Notes: a model not told the origin generated them from the letters alone. 64,000 bases of DNA from Sphingopyxis panaciterrae (GCF_011762125.1 NZ_JAASQN010000001.1:806001-870000); one strand, 5' to 3'. Shown: positions 41,964-50,956, counted from the first letter of the stretch. Made by a program: numbers and translations.

Positions 41964-43529
41964 ATGATCGATCTGGATGCCATCCAGACATTGGCCGACA
42001 TACCGGCGGCGCAGGCGCGGGTGCGCGGGCAAGCGACCGCGGTGAAGTTCGGCGACCGCGAGACGAGTTTCGCCGAGCTCGACGCGCGCGCAAACCGGGT
42101 CGCGAACGCGCTGATCGCGGCGGGCGTGGCGCCCGGCGACCGCGTCTCGGCGCTGAGCAAGAACCACGACGGCTGGTATCCGCTGTTCTTTGGCACCGCG
42201 CGGGCACGCGCCTGCTTCGCGCCGATCAACTGCCGCCTGGCGCCGGGCGAGATCGGCTTCATCCTGGGCGATGCGGGGCCGAAACTGCTCTTCGTCGGCG
42301 AGGATTTCTTCGACTGCGCGCTCACCGCGATCGAGGGGCTGGCATCGCCGCCGCGGCTGATCGCGCTCTATGGCGGCCATCCGGCGTTCGAACCGTTCGA
42401 GGCGTGGCTGGGGAACGCGGCGGATACACCGCCCGCCGCGCGGCCCGCACTCGCTGACGATGTGCTCCAGCTCTATACGAGCGGGACGACCGGGCTGCCC
42501 AAGGGCGTCGTGCTGACCAACCGCAATTATCGCACCTTCCTCGAAGCGGCGACCGAGGTCGACGGCTTTGCCTATGGTGAGGACGAGACGGTGATGATCG
42601 TCATGCCCCTGTTCCATGTCGCGGGGACGAACGTCAGCTTCTCGGGGCTTGCACAGGGCGGACGGCTGGTGCTGGTCAAGGATTTCACCGCGCCCGATGC
42701 GGTGCGCATGATGCGCGTGGAAAATGTCGCGCACGCCTTTCTGGCGCCGGCGATGATCCAGATGATGCTGCTCCAGCCCGATGCGGACGCGGGTGCTTAT
42801 CCGGGGCTCAAGTCGATCGCTTATGGCGCGTCGCCGATCGCCGAGGATGTGCTTCGCCGCGCGCGGGCGACCTTCGGCTGCGACTTCGTGCAATTCTACG
42901 GGATGACCGAGTCCGCGGGCGGCGGCTCCTATCTGTCGCCTGCTGCGCATGATTTACCGGGCAAGCTCACCTCGTGCGGCAAGCCGTGGCCGGGTGCCGC
43001 GATGGCGATCCTCGACGGCGAAGGCAGGGAAGTTGGCGACGGCGAGATCGGCGAGATCGCGATCCGCGGCGGCATCGTGATGAAGGAATATTGGAACCGC
43101 GCCGCGGCGACCGAAGAAACGCTGGCGGGCGGCTGGCTCCACACCGGCGACGTCGGCTACCGCGACGCCGACGGCTTTTATTATGTCCACGACCGGATCA
43201 AGGACATGATCGTGTCGGGGGGCGAGAATGTCTATCCGGCCGAAGTCGAAAGCGCGATCATGGGCTGCCCCGGCGTCGCCGATGTCGCGGTGATCGGGGT
43301 CCCCGACGACAAATGGGGCGAGGCGGTGATGGCGCTGGTGGTGGCGTCGGCCGACCTCAGGCCCGAAGCCGCCGATGTCATTGCCTGGGCGCGGGCGCGG
43401 ATCGCGACGTACAAGGCGCCGAAGCAGGTCGATTATATCGACGCCTTGCCGCGCAATCCGTCGGGCAAGGTGCTGCGCCGCGAACTGCGCGCGCCCTATT
43501 GGGAAGGGCGGGATCGGGCGGTGGGGTGA
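41964..43529 (+). CDS. AMP-dependent acyl-CoA ligase, aryl/medium-chain type
   Basis: A 521-residue adenylate-forming ligase, with LYTSGTTGLPKGVVLTN, FYGMTESAGGGS, the hinge DRIKDMIVSGGENVYPAE and the C-terminal PRNPSGKVLRRELR. It is shorter and only distantly like the ligase at 33938, so the two probably act on different acids or different pathway steps. GAGGGAGAGG precedes ATG 41964. Operator site 5 lies upstream. The gene stands alone, followed by hairpins. Confidence 0.88.
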   Translation: MIDLDAIQTLADIPAAQARVRGQATAVKFGDRETSFAELDARANRVANALIAAGVAPGDRVSALSKNHDGWYPLFFGTARARACFAPINCRLAPGEIGFILGDAGPKLLFVGEDFFDCALTAIEGLASPPRLIALYGGHPAFEPFEAWLGNAADTPPAARPALADDVLQLYTSGTTGLPKGVVLTNRNYRTFLEAATEVDGFAYGEDETVMIVMPLFHVAGTNVSFSGLAQGGRLVLVKDFTAPDAVRMMRVENVAHAFLAPAMIQMMLLQPDADAGAYPGLKSIAYGASPIAEDVLRRARATFGCDFVQFYGMTESAGGGSYLSPAAHDLPGKLTSCGKPWPGAAMAILDGEGREVGDGEIGEIAIRGGIVMKEYWNRAAATEETLAGGWLHTGDVGYRDADGFYYVHDRIKDMIVSGGENVYPAEVESAIMGCPGVADVAVIGVPDDKWGEAVMALVVASADLRPEAADVIAWARARIATYKAPKQVDYIDALPRNPSGKVLRRELRAPYWEGRDRAVG

Positions 43530-43649
43530 TGGGGAGGGCGGCTTTGGGGGTGGGCGAGCGGATGTTCGCACGCCGACTAAAAACCTCGCCCCCGCGAAGG
43601 CGGGGGGCGCGGTCGGCCTAGCGTAAGGTTGCCAGCGGCCAGTTAAGGG

Positions 43650-43693
43650 TTGGACATGCCCCGCATGTCCAAGGATTGTCCGGGGGACAATCC
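43650..43693. repeat. Two back-to-back perfect hairpins after the CoA ligase
   Basis: TTGGACATGC-CCC-GCATGTCCAA (43650-43672, 10-bp stem) is followed without a gap by GGATTGTCC-GGG-GGACAATCC (43673-43693, 9-bp stem). Both are perfect with three-base loops. They lie in a 291-bp space between convergent operons that otherwise contains only the terminator at 43766 and a small GC palindrome near 43590. Confidence 0.75.
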
Positions 43694-43765
43694 GACCCTT
43701 CACTCCTGCGCGGGGGCGACGGTTATTTGGCTAGTGTCGGCTTCCGGCCGAAACCTCATTTCCAC

Positions 43766-43796
43766 AAAAAAGGCCCGGCGGGATAACCGCCGGGCC
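43766..43796 (-). terminator. Rho-independent terminator of the seven-gene minus-strand operon
   Basis: GGCCCGGCGG and CCGCCGGGCC form a perfect 10-bp stem with a five-base loop. Read on the minus strand it is followed by six T. It starts 25 bases after the VOC stop, ending the operon that begins with the MFS gene at 49269. Confidence 0.88.
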
Positions 43797-43820
43797 ATGA
43801 GTTCTTCCCAGTAGAAATGC

Positions 43821-44414
43821 TTATTCCGCCGGCACCGGGGTGCGGCCGGTGATGAAGCCATCGACCTTGGTGCCGTCGGCGCGCACCGGATCGTGCGCGA
43901 CGTCGCTGTCGTCGAACACCCTGGTCCACGCCGCGAATTCGAGGCAGACGCCGTCGGGGTCGAAGAAATAGACCGAGCGGACATAGACGTCGTCGTTCAT
44001 TTCGGGCGACGACTGGGTCGGGGAATTGTCGTGGTTGAGGATCGGGGTGACCTCGACCCCCTTGTCGATCAGCCGCTGATAATATTCATCGAATTTTTCG
44101 GCGCGGACGTTGATCGCGATATGGTTCATCGATCCGTGCGCCGACACGAAGCTGCCGCGCGTCGGCAGCGCGGCGGGGGCCGAAATGCCGGGAACCGCCT
44201 CGGGCGCGTTCGGGAACCAGAAAAAGGCGATGCTGTCGCCATTGCCGACGTCGAAGAAGAAATGCTGGCCGCGCCCGCCGGGCAGGTCGAGCGTCTTCAG
44301 GAGCGGCATGCCGAGGATGTCGCGGTAGAATTCGACCGTCTTCGCCATATCCTTGCACACGAGCGCGAGGTGATTGACCCCGCAGAATTCGAACTCCTTG
44401 TTGGTTGCAGCCAT
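43821..44414 (-). CDS. VOC-family (glyoxalase/extradiol dioxygenase fold) protein
   Basis: A 197-residue protein with two beta-alpha-beta-beta-beta modules. Likely metal ligands are the His in CGVNHLALVCKDM, the His in SMNHIAINV and the Glu in GVCLEFAAW. The fold is used by glyoxalases, ring-cleaving dioxygenases, epimerases and thiol transferases, so chemistry is open; glutathione-linked activity would fit the adjacent GST. It is the last gene of a seven-gene unit and has AGGAG before its ATG. Confidence 0.82.
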   Translation of the reverse strand: MAATNKEFEFCGVNHLALVCKDMAKTVEFYRDILGMPLLKTLDLPGGRGQHFFFDVGNGDSIAFFWFPNAPEAVPGISAPAALPTRGSFVSAHGSMNHIAINVRAEKFDEYYQRLIDKGVEVTPILNHDNSPTQSSPEMNDDVYVRSVYFFDPDGVCLEFAAWTRVFDDSDVAHDPVRADGTKVDGFITGRTPVPAE

Positions 44415-44429
44415 GATCCGTCTCCTGTC

Positions 44430-45044
44430 TTAATTGGTGGCGCTGGGGCGGCGCTTCATCCGCTCGTACCAGCCGTGAACGTGGGGGTTGGCAAGATCGA
44501 CCGGCTGGCCGACCGTCACGCCGAAATCGAGGAAGGCGAAGAGCATGAGGTCGGCGAGGCTCAGCCGGTCGCCGGCGATATAGTCGCGGCCCGCGATCAG
44601 CGGGTCGAGCCAGGCGATCCCGTCCTGCGCGACCGCCTTCAGCCCCGCCGCGGCTTCGGGCAGGCAGCGCATGCGCGGTTCGAACAGCGGCAGACCCTCG
44701 GCATAGCGGAAGCCGTTGGTCAGCGGTTCGCAGATCTTGATGTCGACGCGGCGCGTCCACATGCGCGTGTTCGCGCGTTCCTCCGCCGTCGAGCCGATCA
44801 GCGGCGTTTCGGGAAAAAGCTCTTCGAGATATTCGCAGATCGCGGTGATTTCGGTGAGGATGCTGCCGTCGTCGCGTTCGAGCGCGGGGGTCTGTCCCGC
44901 GGGGTTCACATCGACATTGTAGGGCGCGCGCCGGTTCTCGCCGCCACGCAGGTCGATCATGACCTCGGGAATATCGATACCCTTTTCGGCCATGAACATC
45001 GTCACGACGCGCGGGTTGGGACCGATGCTGTTATAATATTTCAT
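44430..45044 (-). CDS. Glutathione S-transferase family protein
   Basis: A 204-residue GST with an N-terminal thioredoxin-like domain (VNPAGQTPALERDDGSILTE contains the cis-proline and Glu/Ser glutathione site) and an all-helical C-terminal domain (AGDRLSLADLMLFAFLDF). It differs from the three Nu-class GSTs further right. It could conjugate glutathione to an electrophilic intermediate or isomerise it, like maleylpyruvate isomerases. AGAGGA precedes the ATG. Confidence 0.86.
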   Translation of the reverse strand: MKYYNSIGPNPRVVTMFMAEKGIDIPEVMIDLRGGENRRAPYNVDVNPAGQTPALERDDGSILTEITAICEYLEELFPETPLIGSTAEERANTRMWTRRVDIKICEPLTNGFRYAEGLPLFEPRMRCLPEAAAGLKAVAQDGIAWLDPLIAGRDYIAGDRLSLADLMLFAFLDFGVTVGQPVDLANPHVHGWYERMKRRPSATN

Positions 45045-45087
45045 CCTATCCTCTCACGTTCATGCTTATCACTCCGAGGCCAATCTG

Positions 45088-46029
45088 TCAATTAAGTTGA
45101 CGATTATGCAAGGCGAGGCCCGGGCGCGGCCAGCGGACACGGTAAAGCGTGCCCGTCGTCGACGCGGTGATCCAGGCGTCGCGGCGGTCGGCGCCGCCGA
45201 AGGCGATATTGGTGATGCCGATGTCGGGCAGCGGCACGAATTCGGATCCGCCGCCGTCGGGGTCGAAAATCGTGATCCCGCCCTCGACCATCGTGCCGAC
45301 GCAGATGCGCCCGCTTTCCTCGACCGCGAGGCTGTCGAGCAGGCGGAAGGCGGGCGGGGTGCCGACGAAGCGGCCGGGCGCCCACGGCGGCGGCGGCGCC
45401 AACTCGCCCGGCGCGACGACGTCCATCGCCCAGACGCGCGCGGTCATCGTCTCGCTGGCATAGAGCGTCTTGCCGTCGGGCGACAGGCCGATGCCGTTGG
45501 GCCCCATCATCTCGGCGCGCTGGCGGGTGATCTTCGACCCGTCGGCGGCGGCGTAATAGATCGCGCCGTGGTCGCGGCCGCTCGCGCGGAGCTGGCCGTG
45601 ATCGGTGAACCAGAAGCCGCCGCCATTCTCTTGGCTCGCGTCGAAAACGATGTCGTTCGGCCCCTTGAGCCGCTCGCCCTCGAAGCTGTCATAGAGCGTC
45701 TTCACCGCACCCGTCGTCAGGTCGACGCGCTGGATCGACCCGCAAGCTTTGGCATTCGCGGCATGGCCGGGGAAAAGCAGGCCGCCGGCCTCGATCCACT
45801 CAAAGCCGCCGTTGTTGCAGACATAGGCGGCGCCGTCGGGGCCGATCGCGAGCCCGTTCGGCCCGCCGCCGGGTTCGGCGACGACCGACAGCGTTCCATC
45901 GGGCGCGACGCGGGTCAGCGTGCCGCGCGCGATCTCGACGAGCAGCGCCGATCCGTCGGCCATCGGGACCGGGCCTTCGGGGAAGCGAAGGCCGGTCGCG
46001 ACGACTTCGGGGGCGCCGTAGCCGGTCAT
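45088..46029 (-). CDS. SMP-30/gluconolactonase family protein
   Basis: A 313-residue six-bladed beta-propeller. Family motifs are visible: RFPEGPVPMADGS with the metal-binding Glu, GPNGLAIGPDGAAYVCNN, GPNDIVFD with its Asn, and GPNGIGLSPDGKTLYASET with an Asn/Asp pair. Members hydrolyse sugar or other lactones. It overlaps the CMD gene as ATGA. In this operon it may open a lactone formed from the degraded compound. Confidence 0.86.
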   Translation of the reverse strand: MTGYGAPEVVATGLRFPEGPVPMADGSALLVEIARGTLTRVAPDGTLSVVAEPGGGPNGLAIGPDGAAYVCNNGGFEWIEAGGLLFPGHAANAKACGSIQRVDLTTGAVKTLYDSFEGERLKGPNDIVFDASQENGGGFWFTDHGQLRASGRDHGAIYYAAADGSKITRQRAEMMGPNGIGLSPDGKTLYASETMTARVWAMDVVAPGELAPPPPWAPGRFVGTPPAFRLLDSLAVEESGRICVGTMVEGGITIFDPDGGGSEFVPLPDIGITNIAFGGADRRDAWITASTTGTLYRVRWPRPGLALHNRQLN

Positions 46030-46673
46030 TCGGCTTTCGGACGCGGCGCGCTGAGGAAGTCGGCGGCGCTGAAGCCTTCGGGCGCCGCGACCTCGACGAT
46101 CGGATCCTCGCGGGCGTCAAACTCCATGCGCAGCGCGCGGGTGATCACGGCGTGCATGTCGTAGAGGCAGGTGATGTAGGTGAATTCGAAAATCTGCTCA
46201 TCGTCCCAGAAGGTCCGCAGTTTTTCGAATATCTCGAGCGGGACGCGCCCGCCCGCCTGGGCGAGGCAGTCGGCATAGGCGAGCACCGCGCGTTCCTGTT
46301 CGTTATAGCAATCGGCGACGGTCCAATAGGCGATCGCCGCGATCTTTTCCTCGCTGACGCCGAGGCCGCGCAGCGATTTGCAATGCTGCGAAAAGACGAA
46401 CTGGCTGCCCTTGACCCAGCCGGCGCGCGTCTGGCCGAGTTCGCGCAGCACGGGATCGATCTTGCGCGCCGGGTGGCGATAGACCGCGAAGCCGTCGACC
46501 GCGTGCTTGAAGATGTCGGGGGCCAGCGCGAAGACCGTCCACCAGTCGCCGGGCGTGCCGGTCGCGGTGCCGGGTTCGGCGACGGGGTCGCGGTCGCCGA
46601 ACAGGCGGTTGTAATAAGCGGTGACGGTCTCGTCGGTGACTTCCGAACGGGGCACCTGGCGCAGGATCGGCAT
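46026..46673 (-). CDS. Carboxymuconolactone decarboxylase (CMD/AhpD-fold) family protein
   Basis: A 215-residue helical protein of the CMD/AhpD fold, with FVFSQHCKSLRGLGVSEEK and DCYNEQERAVLAYADCL. The motif holds one Cys in QHCK rather than the CxxC of AhpD, favouring a decarboxylase/lyase-like role over peroxiredoxin reduction. ATG 46673 follows AGGAG; the longer upstream frame is a shadow of the SnoaL gene. Confidence 0.82.
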   Translation of the reverse strand: MPILRQVPRSEVTDETVTAYYNRLFGDRDPVAEPGTATGTPGDWWTVFALAPDIFKHAVDGFAVYRHPARKIDPVLRELGQTRAGWVKGSQFVFSQHCKSLRGLGVSEEKIAAIAYWTVADCYNEQERAVLAYADCLAQAGGRVPLEIFEKLRTFWDDEQIFEFTYITCLYDMHAVITRALRMEFDAREDPIVEVAAPEGFSAADFLSAPRPKAE

Positions 46674-46683
46674 ATCGGACTCC

Positions 46684-47079
46684 TCAGGCGTTGGCGAATT
46701 TGCGGAATTCAGCGACGTGCGCGCTGTCGAAATATTCGTCGAGCCGGGTGATCTTGCCGTCCACGACCTTGCAGACGATCGCGCACGGCAGGCGGACTTC
46801 GCCATCGTCGTGGACGCGCTTGCCCTTTAAAACATGCTGCTGGACGAAGCCGCCGGGAAAGGCGGTGAGGCGGCGGTCGGCATATTCGCGGTCCTTGATC
46901 CGCGCGACCATGCCGGTCAGCGTCTGCGCGGTCTGCGCCGGGGTGACGATCAGCTCGTCGGTGTTGTGCCAGATCTCGGCATCGGGGGTGAAGCTGCCCT
47001 GCATCGTTTCGATGTCGCCCGCCTCGATCGCATCGAAGAAGCGCTGCGCCATTGCGCGGATGTCATTCTCTTCGGCCAT
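46684..47079 (-). CDS. SnoaL/NTF2-like protein
   Basis: A 131-residue alpha+beta barrel protein (AQRFFDAIEAGDIETMQGSF, PDAEIWHNTDE). SnoaL-like folds include ketosteroid isomerases, polyketide cyclases, limonene epoxide hydrolases and dehydratases. The start overlaps the end of the SDR gene by 17 bases, with GGAG upstream. Function inferred only from the fold and operon. Confidence 0.82.
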   Translation of the reverse strand: MAEENDIRAMAQRFFDAIEAGDIETMQGSFTPDAEIWHNTDELIVTPAQTAQTLTGMVARIKDREYADRRLTAFPGGFVQQHVLKGKRVHDDGEVRLPCAIVCKVVDGKITRLDEYFDSAHVAEFRKFANA

Positions 47080-47977
47080 GTCTCTCTCCTATGTTTTTTG
47101 CGCCGAACATGCGGCCGCCGTTGGCCGCGATCAGCCCGTCGATATCGTCGCCTTTATACCCCGGATCGGCCGAGGGGCCGAACGACGACAGCATGTCCTG
47201 CGTCACCAGCTCGGCCATCGCCTTCCATTCGGGGTGGGTGAAGATCCAGTAATCGCCGGCCTCGATCGCCTCGACGACGCGCGCGCCGATCTTGTCGGGT
47301 GACATGCCGCCCGCGAGGACGCCCTGCATCGCCTGGCTGGTTGCCGCCGCCTTGCCGGTTTCGACCTCGACCGGGCGCAGGTCGCGCGTCGTCTCGACGA
47401 TCCGCGTCGCCGACATGCCGGGCATCAGCACCGAGATGTCGACGCAGGTTCCGGCCAGTTCGCCCCGCAGCGCCATCGCGATGCCGAGCGTCGCATATTT
47501 GGAACTGATATAGGCGACCGAGATCGGCGGCGGCACGATCGCGACCATCGAGCTGGTGATGACGAGATGGCTCGGCTCGCCCGATGCCTTCATCTCGCCG
47601 AGGAAGGTGCGGCAGGCGTAAAGATGCGCGTGGGCGTTGACCGCATAGTTCCAGCGCCAGACGTCGGTGTCATATTGTTCGAACGGACCCGAGCCGCCGC
47701 CGACCCCGGCATTGCTGAACAGGATCCGCACGGCGCCGAATTCGCGCGCCGTGGTGCCCGCTTCGGCCCAGCTTTCCTCGCTGGTCACGTCGAGCTGGAG
47801 GCCGAGTGCGTGCGCGCCTTCGCCGCGCAGGGTTGCGGCGGCCGCTTCGGCGCCGGCGGCGTCGATGTCGGCGAGGATCACCGCCGCGCCCTTGGCGGCG
47901 AGCGCCCGGGCGGTGGCGAAGCCGAGCCCGCTCGCGCCGCCGGTGATGAAGGCGGTCTTGCCCGCAACGTCGGTCAT
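47063..47977 (-). CDS. Short-chain dehydrogenase/reductase
   Basis: A 304-residue SDR with cofactor loop FITGGASGLGFATA, SNAG motif (ILFSNAGVGGG), and the active-site YISSKYATLGIA. An extended C-terminus of about 50 residues follows the usual fold, as in larger SDRs such as the lignin-type C-alpha dehydrogenases. ATG 47977 overlaps the MFS stop (ATGA). It is the second gene of the seven-gene operon. Confidence 0.86.
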   Translation of the reverse strand: MTDVAGKTAFITGGASGLGFATARALAAKGAAVILADIDAAGAEAAAATLRGEGAHALGLQLDVTSEESWAEAGTTAREFGAVRILFSNAGVGGGSGPFEQYDTDVWRWNYAVNAHAHLYACRTFLGEMKASGEPSHLVITSSMVAIVPPPISVAYISSKYATLGIAMALRGELAGTCVDISVLMPGMSATRIVETTRDLRPVEVETGKAAATSQAMQGVLAGGMSPDKIGARVVEAIEAGDYWIFTHPEWKAMAELVTQDMLSSFGPSADPGYKGDDIDGLIAANGGRMFGAKNIGERHGRRE

Positions 47978-49269
47978 TCGGCGAAATCCTTTTCGAGGTG
48001 GCGCGTCATGCGATATTGCGCGATCCCCGCGGCGGCGGCGAAGGGCATCAGCGCCATCAGCGCCCAGCGCAGGCTGTCGACGCCATAGTCGGGTTTGAGC
48101 GCGTCGCTGACGATCCCGGCGAACAGCGGGCCGAGGCCCAGGCCGACGATGTTGAACATCAGCATCAGCACCGCGGCGGCGGTGGCACGGCTGCGCGGCG
48201 GGGTGAGGTTTTGCACCAGCGCGAGCGCGGGGGCGACATAGGCGGTGCAGGCCGCCATCGGGATCAGCATCAGCACGAGCGACAGCTGCCATGTGTCGAC
48301 GAGCAAAGCGGCGATGAAGGTCGGGATCAGCACCGCGGTTGCGAGCGCGGGGATCGTGCCATAGGCGCGGGCGGAGGTTTTGGCGCGGTGGCTGACGAGC
48401 CAGCCGCCGCCGAGGATGCCGATGCCGAAGGTGATGCCCGCGGCTGGCCCGAAATAGGTCGCCATCGCGTCGAGCGGCATTCTTTGCGTGCGCATCAGGA
48501 AGGCGGGAATCCAGTTGAGCATGCCATAGCTGGTGAAGGCGGCGAGGCCGCTGCCGATCATCACCATGCGCAGCGACGGGCGGCGCCAGAACATCGCGAG
48601 GCTTTGGCTGAAGGGCAGGGCTTCGTCGGCGGGCTTATGCGTGTCCATCGCGCCGCGCGCCGGTTCGCGAACGAGCCAGATGAGCAGCGGCGCGACGAGG
48701 ATGCCGACGAGGCCGATGACGACGAAGGCGCCCCGCCAGCCGATGTTCGCGGCCGCCCAGGCGCCGAAGGTCGCGCCGACGAAGACCCCGAACGGGCCGT
48801 TGCAGGTAAACAGCCCGATCGCGAGCGGGCGCTGTGCGGGCGGATAATAGTCGGCGATGACCGACAGCGAGGGCGCGGTGCCGCCCGCTTCGCCCGCACC
48901 GACGCCAAAGCGCATCAGGGCGAGCTGCCAGAAGTTGCCGACCATGCCGCAGGCGGCGGTAAAGCCGCTCCACACGACGCAGGCGATGCCGATCAGCCTG
49001 ATGCGGTTCCAGCGGTCGGCGAGCATCGCGACGGGGACGCCCATCGCGGCATAGAAGAGCGCGAAGGCGAGGCCGGTAAGCAGCCCGAACTGCGTGTCGC
49101 TGAAATCCATTTCGGCGCGAATCGGTTCGACGAGCACCGACAGCAATTGGCGGTCGACGAAGTTGATCGTGCCGACCACGAACAGCATCGCCAGCGCGAC
49201 GTTGCGGCGCATCGCATGACCGCTGCCGGACGCTGCGGCACCGGCACCCAGGGTGGTGGCCTCGGTCAT
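47974..49269 (-). CDS. MFS transporter, spinster/aromatic-acid type
   Basis: A 431-residue transporter with about 12 transmembrane segments, the N-terminal NFVDRQLLSVLVEPI motif typical of sphingomonad spinster-type carriers, and the loop PVAMLADRWNRIRL. It heads a seven-gene operon (MFS-SDR-SnoaL-CMD-SMP30-GST-VOC) and probably imports the compound the operon degrades. AAGGAG precedes its ATG; operator site 6 is 44 bases upstream. Confidence 0.88.
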   Translation of the reverse strand: MTEATTLGAGAAASGSGHAMRRNVALAMLFVVGTINFVDRQLLSVLVEPIRAEMDFSDTQFGLLTGLAFALFYAAMGVPVAMLADRWNRIRLIGIACVVWSGFTAACGMVGNFWQLALMRFGVGAGEAGGTAPSLSVIADYYPPAQRPLAIGLFTCNGPFGVFVGATFGAWAAANIGWRGAFVVIGLVGILVAPLLIWLVREPARGAMDTHKPADEALPFSQSLAMFWRRPSLRMVMIGSGLAAFTSYGMLNWIPAFLMRTQRMPLDAMATYFGPAAGITFGIGILGGGWLVSHRAKTSARAYGTIPALATAVLIPTFIAALLVDTWQLSLVLMLIPMAACTAYVAPALALVQNLTPPRSRATAAAVLMLMFNIVGLGLGPLFAGIVSDALKPDYGVDSLRWALMALMPFAAAAGIAQYRMTRHLEKDFAE

Positions 49270-49312
49270 AACTCTCCTTGTAAACGCACGAGTCTGCTCG
49301 GTCGAAAAATAC

Positions 49313-49324
49313 TTAGGTATTTAA
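49313..49324. promoter_or_regulatory. MarR-type operator, site 6 (MFS operon/SDR), degenerate
   Basis: TTAGGTATTTAA within ACTTAG-GTAT-TTAAGT (49311-49326). This is the weakest match of the eight in its centre, but the outer ACTTA arm is retained and the position between divergent genes is right. Confidence 0.55.
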
Positions 49325-49377
49325 GTTTATCTGTCAACGTGCTTTACGGTAGCGGCAAGACCGACGGGAGAGAAGAT

Positions 49378-50145
49378 ATGGATATCAACGGCAAGACGGC
49401 GATATTGACCGGGTCGGCGGGCGGCATCGGCCGCGCGACGGCGGTGGTGCTGGCGGCACGCGGCGCGGCGCAGATCGCGCTGGTCGACGTCAATGAAGCG
49501 GGGCTGGCCGAAACGGCGCGGCTGGTCGAAGCGGCGGGTGCGCGCGCGAGCGTGCACCGGCTCGACCTGTCCGACATCCCGGCGACCGAGGCGTGGTTTC
49601 GCGCGCATGGCGACGTCGATATCCTTCATAACAATGCCGGGGTCGTGTCGGGGCTGCCGCAATTTCCCGACGTCGATGCCGCGCGCATCCGCCGGATCAT
49701 CGACGTCAATGTGACTTCGCTGGTCGCGGCAACGCAGATCGTGGTGCAGGCGATGCGGAAGCGCGGCGGCGGGGTGATCATCAACACCGTCTCGACCGTC
49801 GCGCTGGGCACCGGTTTCTACGATGCCATGTATGCGACGACCAAGGCAGCGGTGATGATGTTCACGCGCTGCTGCGCGCCGCTGAAGGAGGAATGCAACG
49901 TCCGCGTCGCCGGCATGTTGCCCGGGCTGGTCGACACGCCGATCCTCGACACGACGGGGGCGGGCGGCAAATCCGAATGGATGAAGATGGTGCTCGCGAA
50001 CAATGAAGCCTGTTTGCCCGAAGATATCGCGGGCGGGGTGATGGCGCTGATCGAGGATGACAGCCTTGCGGGCGGCGACTGGGTCGCGGTGCGGCGGCTG
50101 GACGGCAAGGTGGAATATCAGTGGGGGCGGGCGCATACGGTGTAG
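49378..50145 (+). CDS. Short-chain dehydrogenase/reductase
   Basis: A 255-residue classical SDR: LTGSAGGIGRATA, ILHNNAGVVSG, and the active-site segment DAMYATTKAAVMMF with Tyr and Lys. The C-terminus differs from the usual GGxxxxDGG ending. GGGAGAGA precedes ATG 49378. It is divergent from the MFS operon with operator site 6 between, and is followed by the 85-bp repeat at 50155. Confidence 0.87.
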   Translation: MDINGKTAILTGSAGGIGRATAVVLAARGAAQIALVDVNEAGLAETARLVEAAGARASVHRLDLSDIPATEAWFRAHGDVDILHNNAGVVSGLPQFPDVDAARIRRIIDVNVTSLVAATQIVVQAMRKRGGGVIINTVSTVALGTGFYDAMYATTKAAVMMFTRCCAPLKEECNVRVAGMLPGLVDTPILDTTGAGGKSEWMKMVLANNEACLPEDIAGGVMALIEDDSLAGGDWVAVRRLDGKVEYQWGRAHTV

Positions 50146-50154
50146 CCCCAAACT

Positions 50155-50239
50155 TCGTCATTGCGAGGAGCGAAGCGACGCGGCAATCCAGAGTGTGCGT
50201 CAGCCGCTCTGGATTGCTTCGCTTCGCTCGCAATGACGA
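50155..50239. repeat. 85-bp inverted repeat, second copy of the 20471 element
   Basis: It starts TCGTCATTGCGAGGAGCGAA and ends CTCGCAATGACGA, almost identical to 20471-20555, with changes mainly in the central loop. As there, it lies between two convergent genes (SDR and GST). Confidence 0.8.
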
Positions 50240-50245
50240 GATTGA

Positions 50246-50956
50246 CTAACGCACCGGCGCTTCCAGCATATTCTTCCCGAACAGGTTCGACCATTGCTCT
50301 TCGGTCAGCACCGGCCGCGCGCTCGACAGGTTGGCGGCGTTCTTGACGTCGGTGCCCGCGATCACCGCGGGACGCTCGGCGATGCGCGCAAACCAGTCGG
50401 CGACCGCCGGATAATCGTCGAGCGTCAGGCCGATGGCGCGGATCGCGCGCGTCCAGGGCCAGCATGCGATGTCGGCGATCGAATATTCCTCGGCCAGATA
50501 TTCGGCCTCGCCCAGCCGCCCGTTCAGGACGTGGAGCAGCCGCAGCGTTTCGTTGCGATAGCGCTCGACCGGATAGGTCTGGCCTTCGGGCGCATAGCGG
50601 ATGAAATGATGCGCCTGACCCTGCATCGGGCCGAAGCTCGCCATCTGCCACATCAGCCATTGCTGGGCTTGCGACCGCCGGCGCGGGTTTTCGGGAAGCA
50701 ACCGCCCGCTCTTCTCGGCGAGGTAGAGCAGGATCGCGCCGCTCTCGAACACCGGAAGCGGCGCTCCGCCGCCGACCGGATCATGGTCGACGATCGCGGG
50801 CAAGCGGCCGTTCGGGTTGATCCGCCGATATTCGGGGGTCAGATGATCGCCCTCGAGCATGTTCATCGCGAGCAGCTGGTGCGGCAGCCCCGTCTCCTCG
50901 AGCATGATCGAGACCTTGTGGCCGTTCGGCGTGGGCGTGAAATAGACCTCGATCAT
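50246..50956 (-). CDS. Nu-class (YfcG/Ure2-like) glutathione transferase
   Basis: A 236-residue GST beginning with the YfcG-type strand and PTPNGHK motif, with NPNGRLPAIVDHDP and FESGAILLYLAEKSG for glutathione binding. Nu-class enzymes such as E. coli YfcG have disulfide-bond reductase and peroxidase activity and can use two glutathiones. It follows the TonB receptor gene by 85 bases on the same strand. Two more close relatives lie at 53982 and 55033. Confidence 0.87.
   Translation of the reverse strand: MIEVYFTPTPNGHKVSIMLEETGLPHQLLAMNMLEGDHLTPEYRRINPNGRLPAIVDHDPVGGGAPLPVFESGAILLYLAEKSGRLLPENPRRRSQAQQWLMWQMASFGPMQGQAHHFIRYAPEGQTYPVERYRNETLRLLHVLNGRLGEAEYLAEEYSIADIACWPWTRAIRAIGLTLDDYPAVADWFARIAERPAVIAGTDVKNAANLSSARPVLTEEQWSNLFGKNMLEAPVR

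Noticed and set aside
45087..45101. GTCAA-N5-TTGAC dyad near the SMP-30 stop
   Set aside because: It overlaps the gene end inside an operon and has no second copy near a promoter, so a regulatory role is not supported.
47998..49377. Long plus-strand extension upstream of the SDR at 49378
   Set aside because: It is antisense to the MFS gene; the recognisable SDR begins at 49378 with a good ribosome site after the promoter region.
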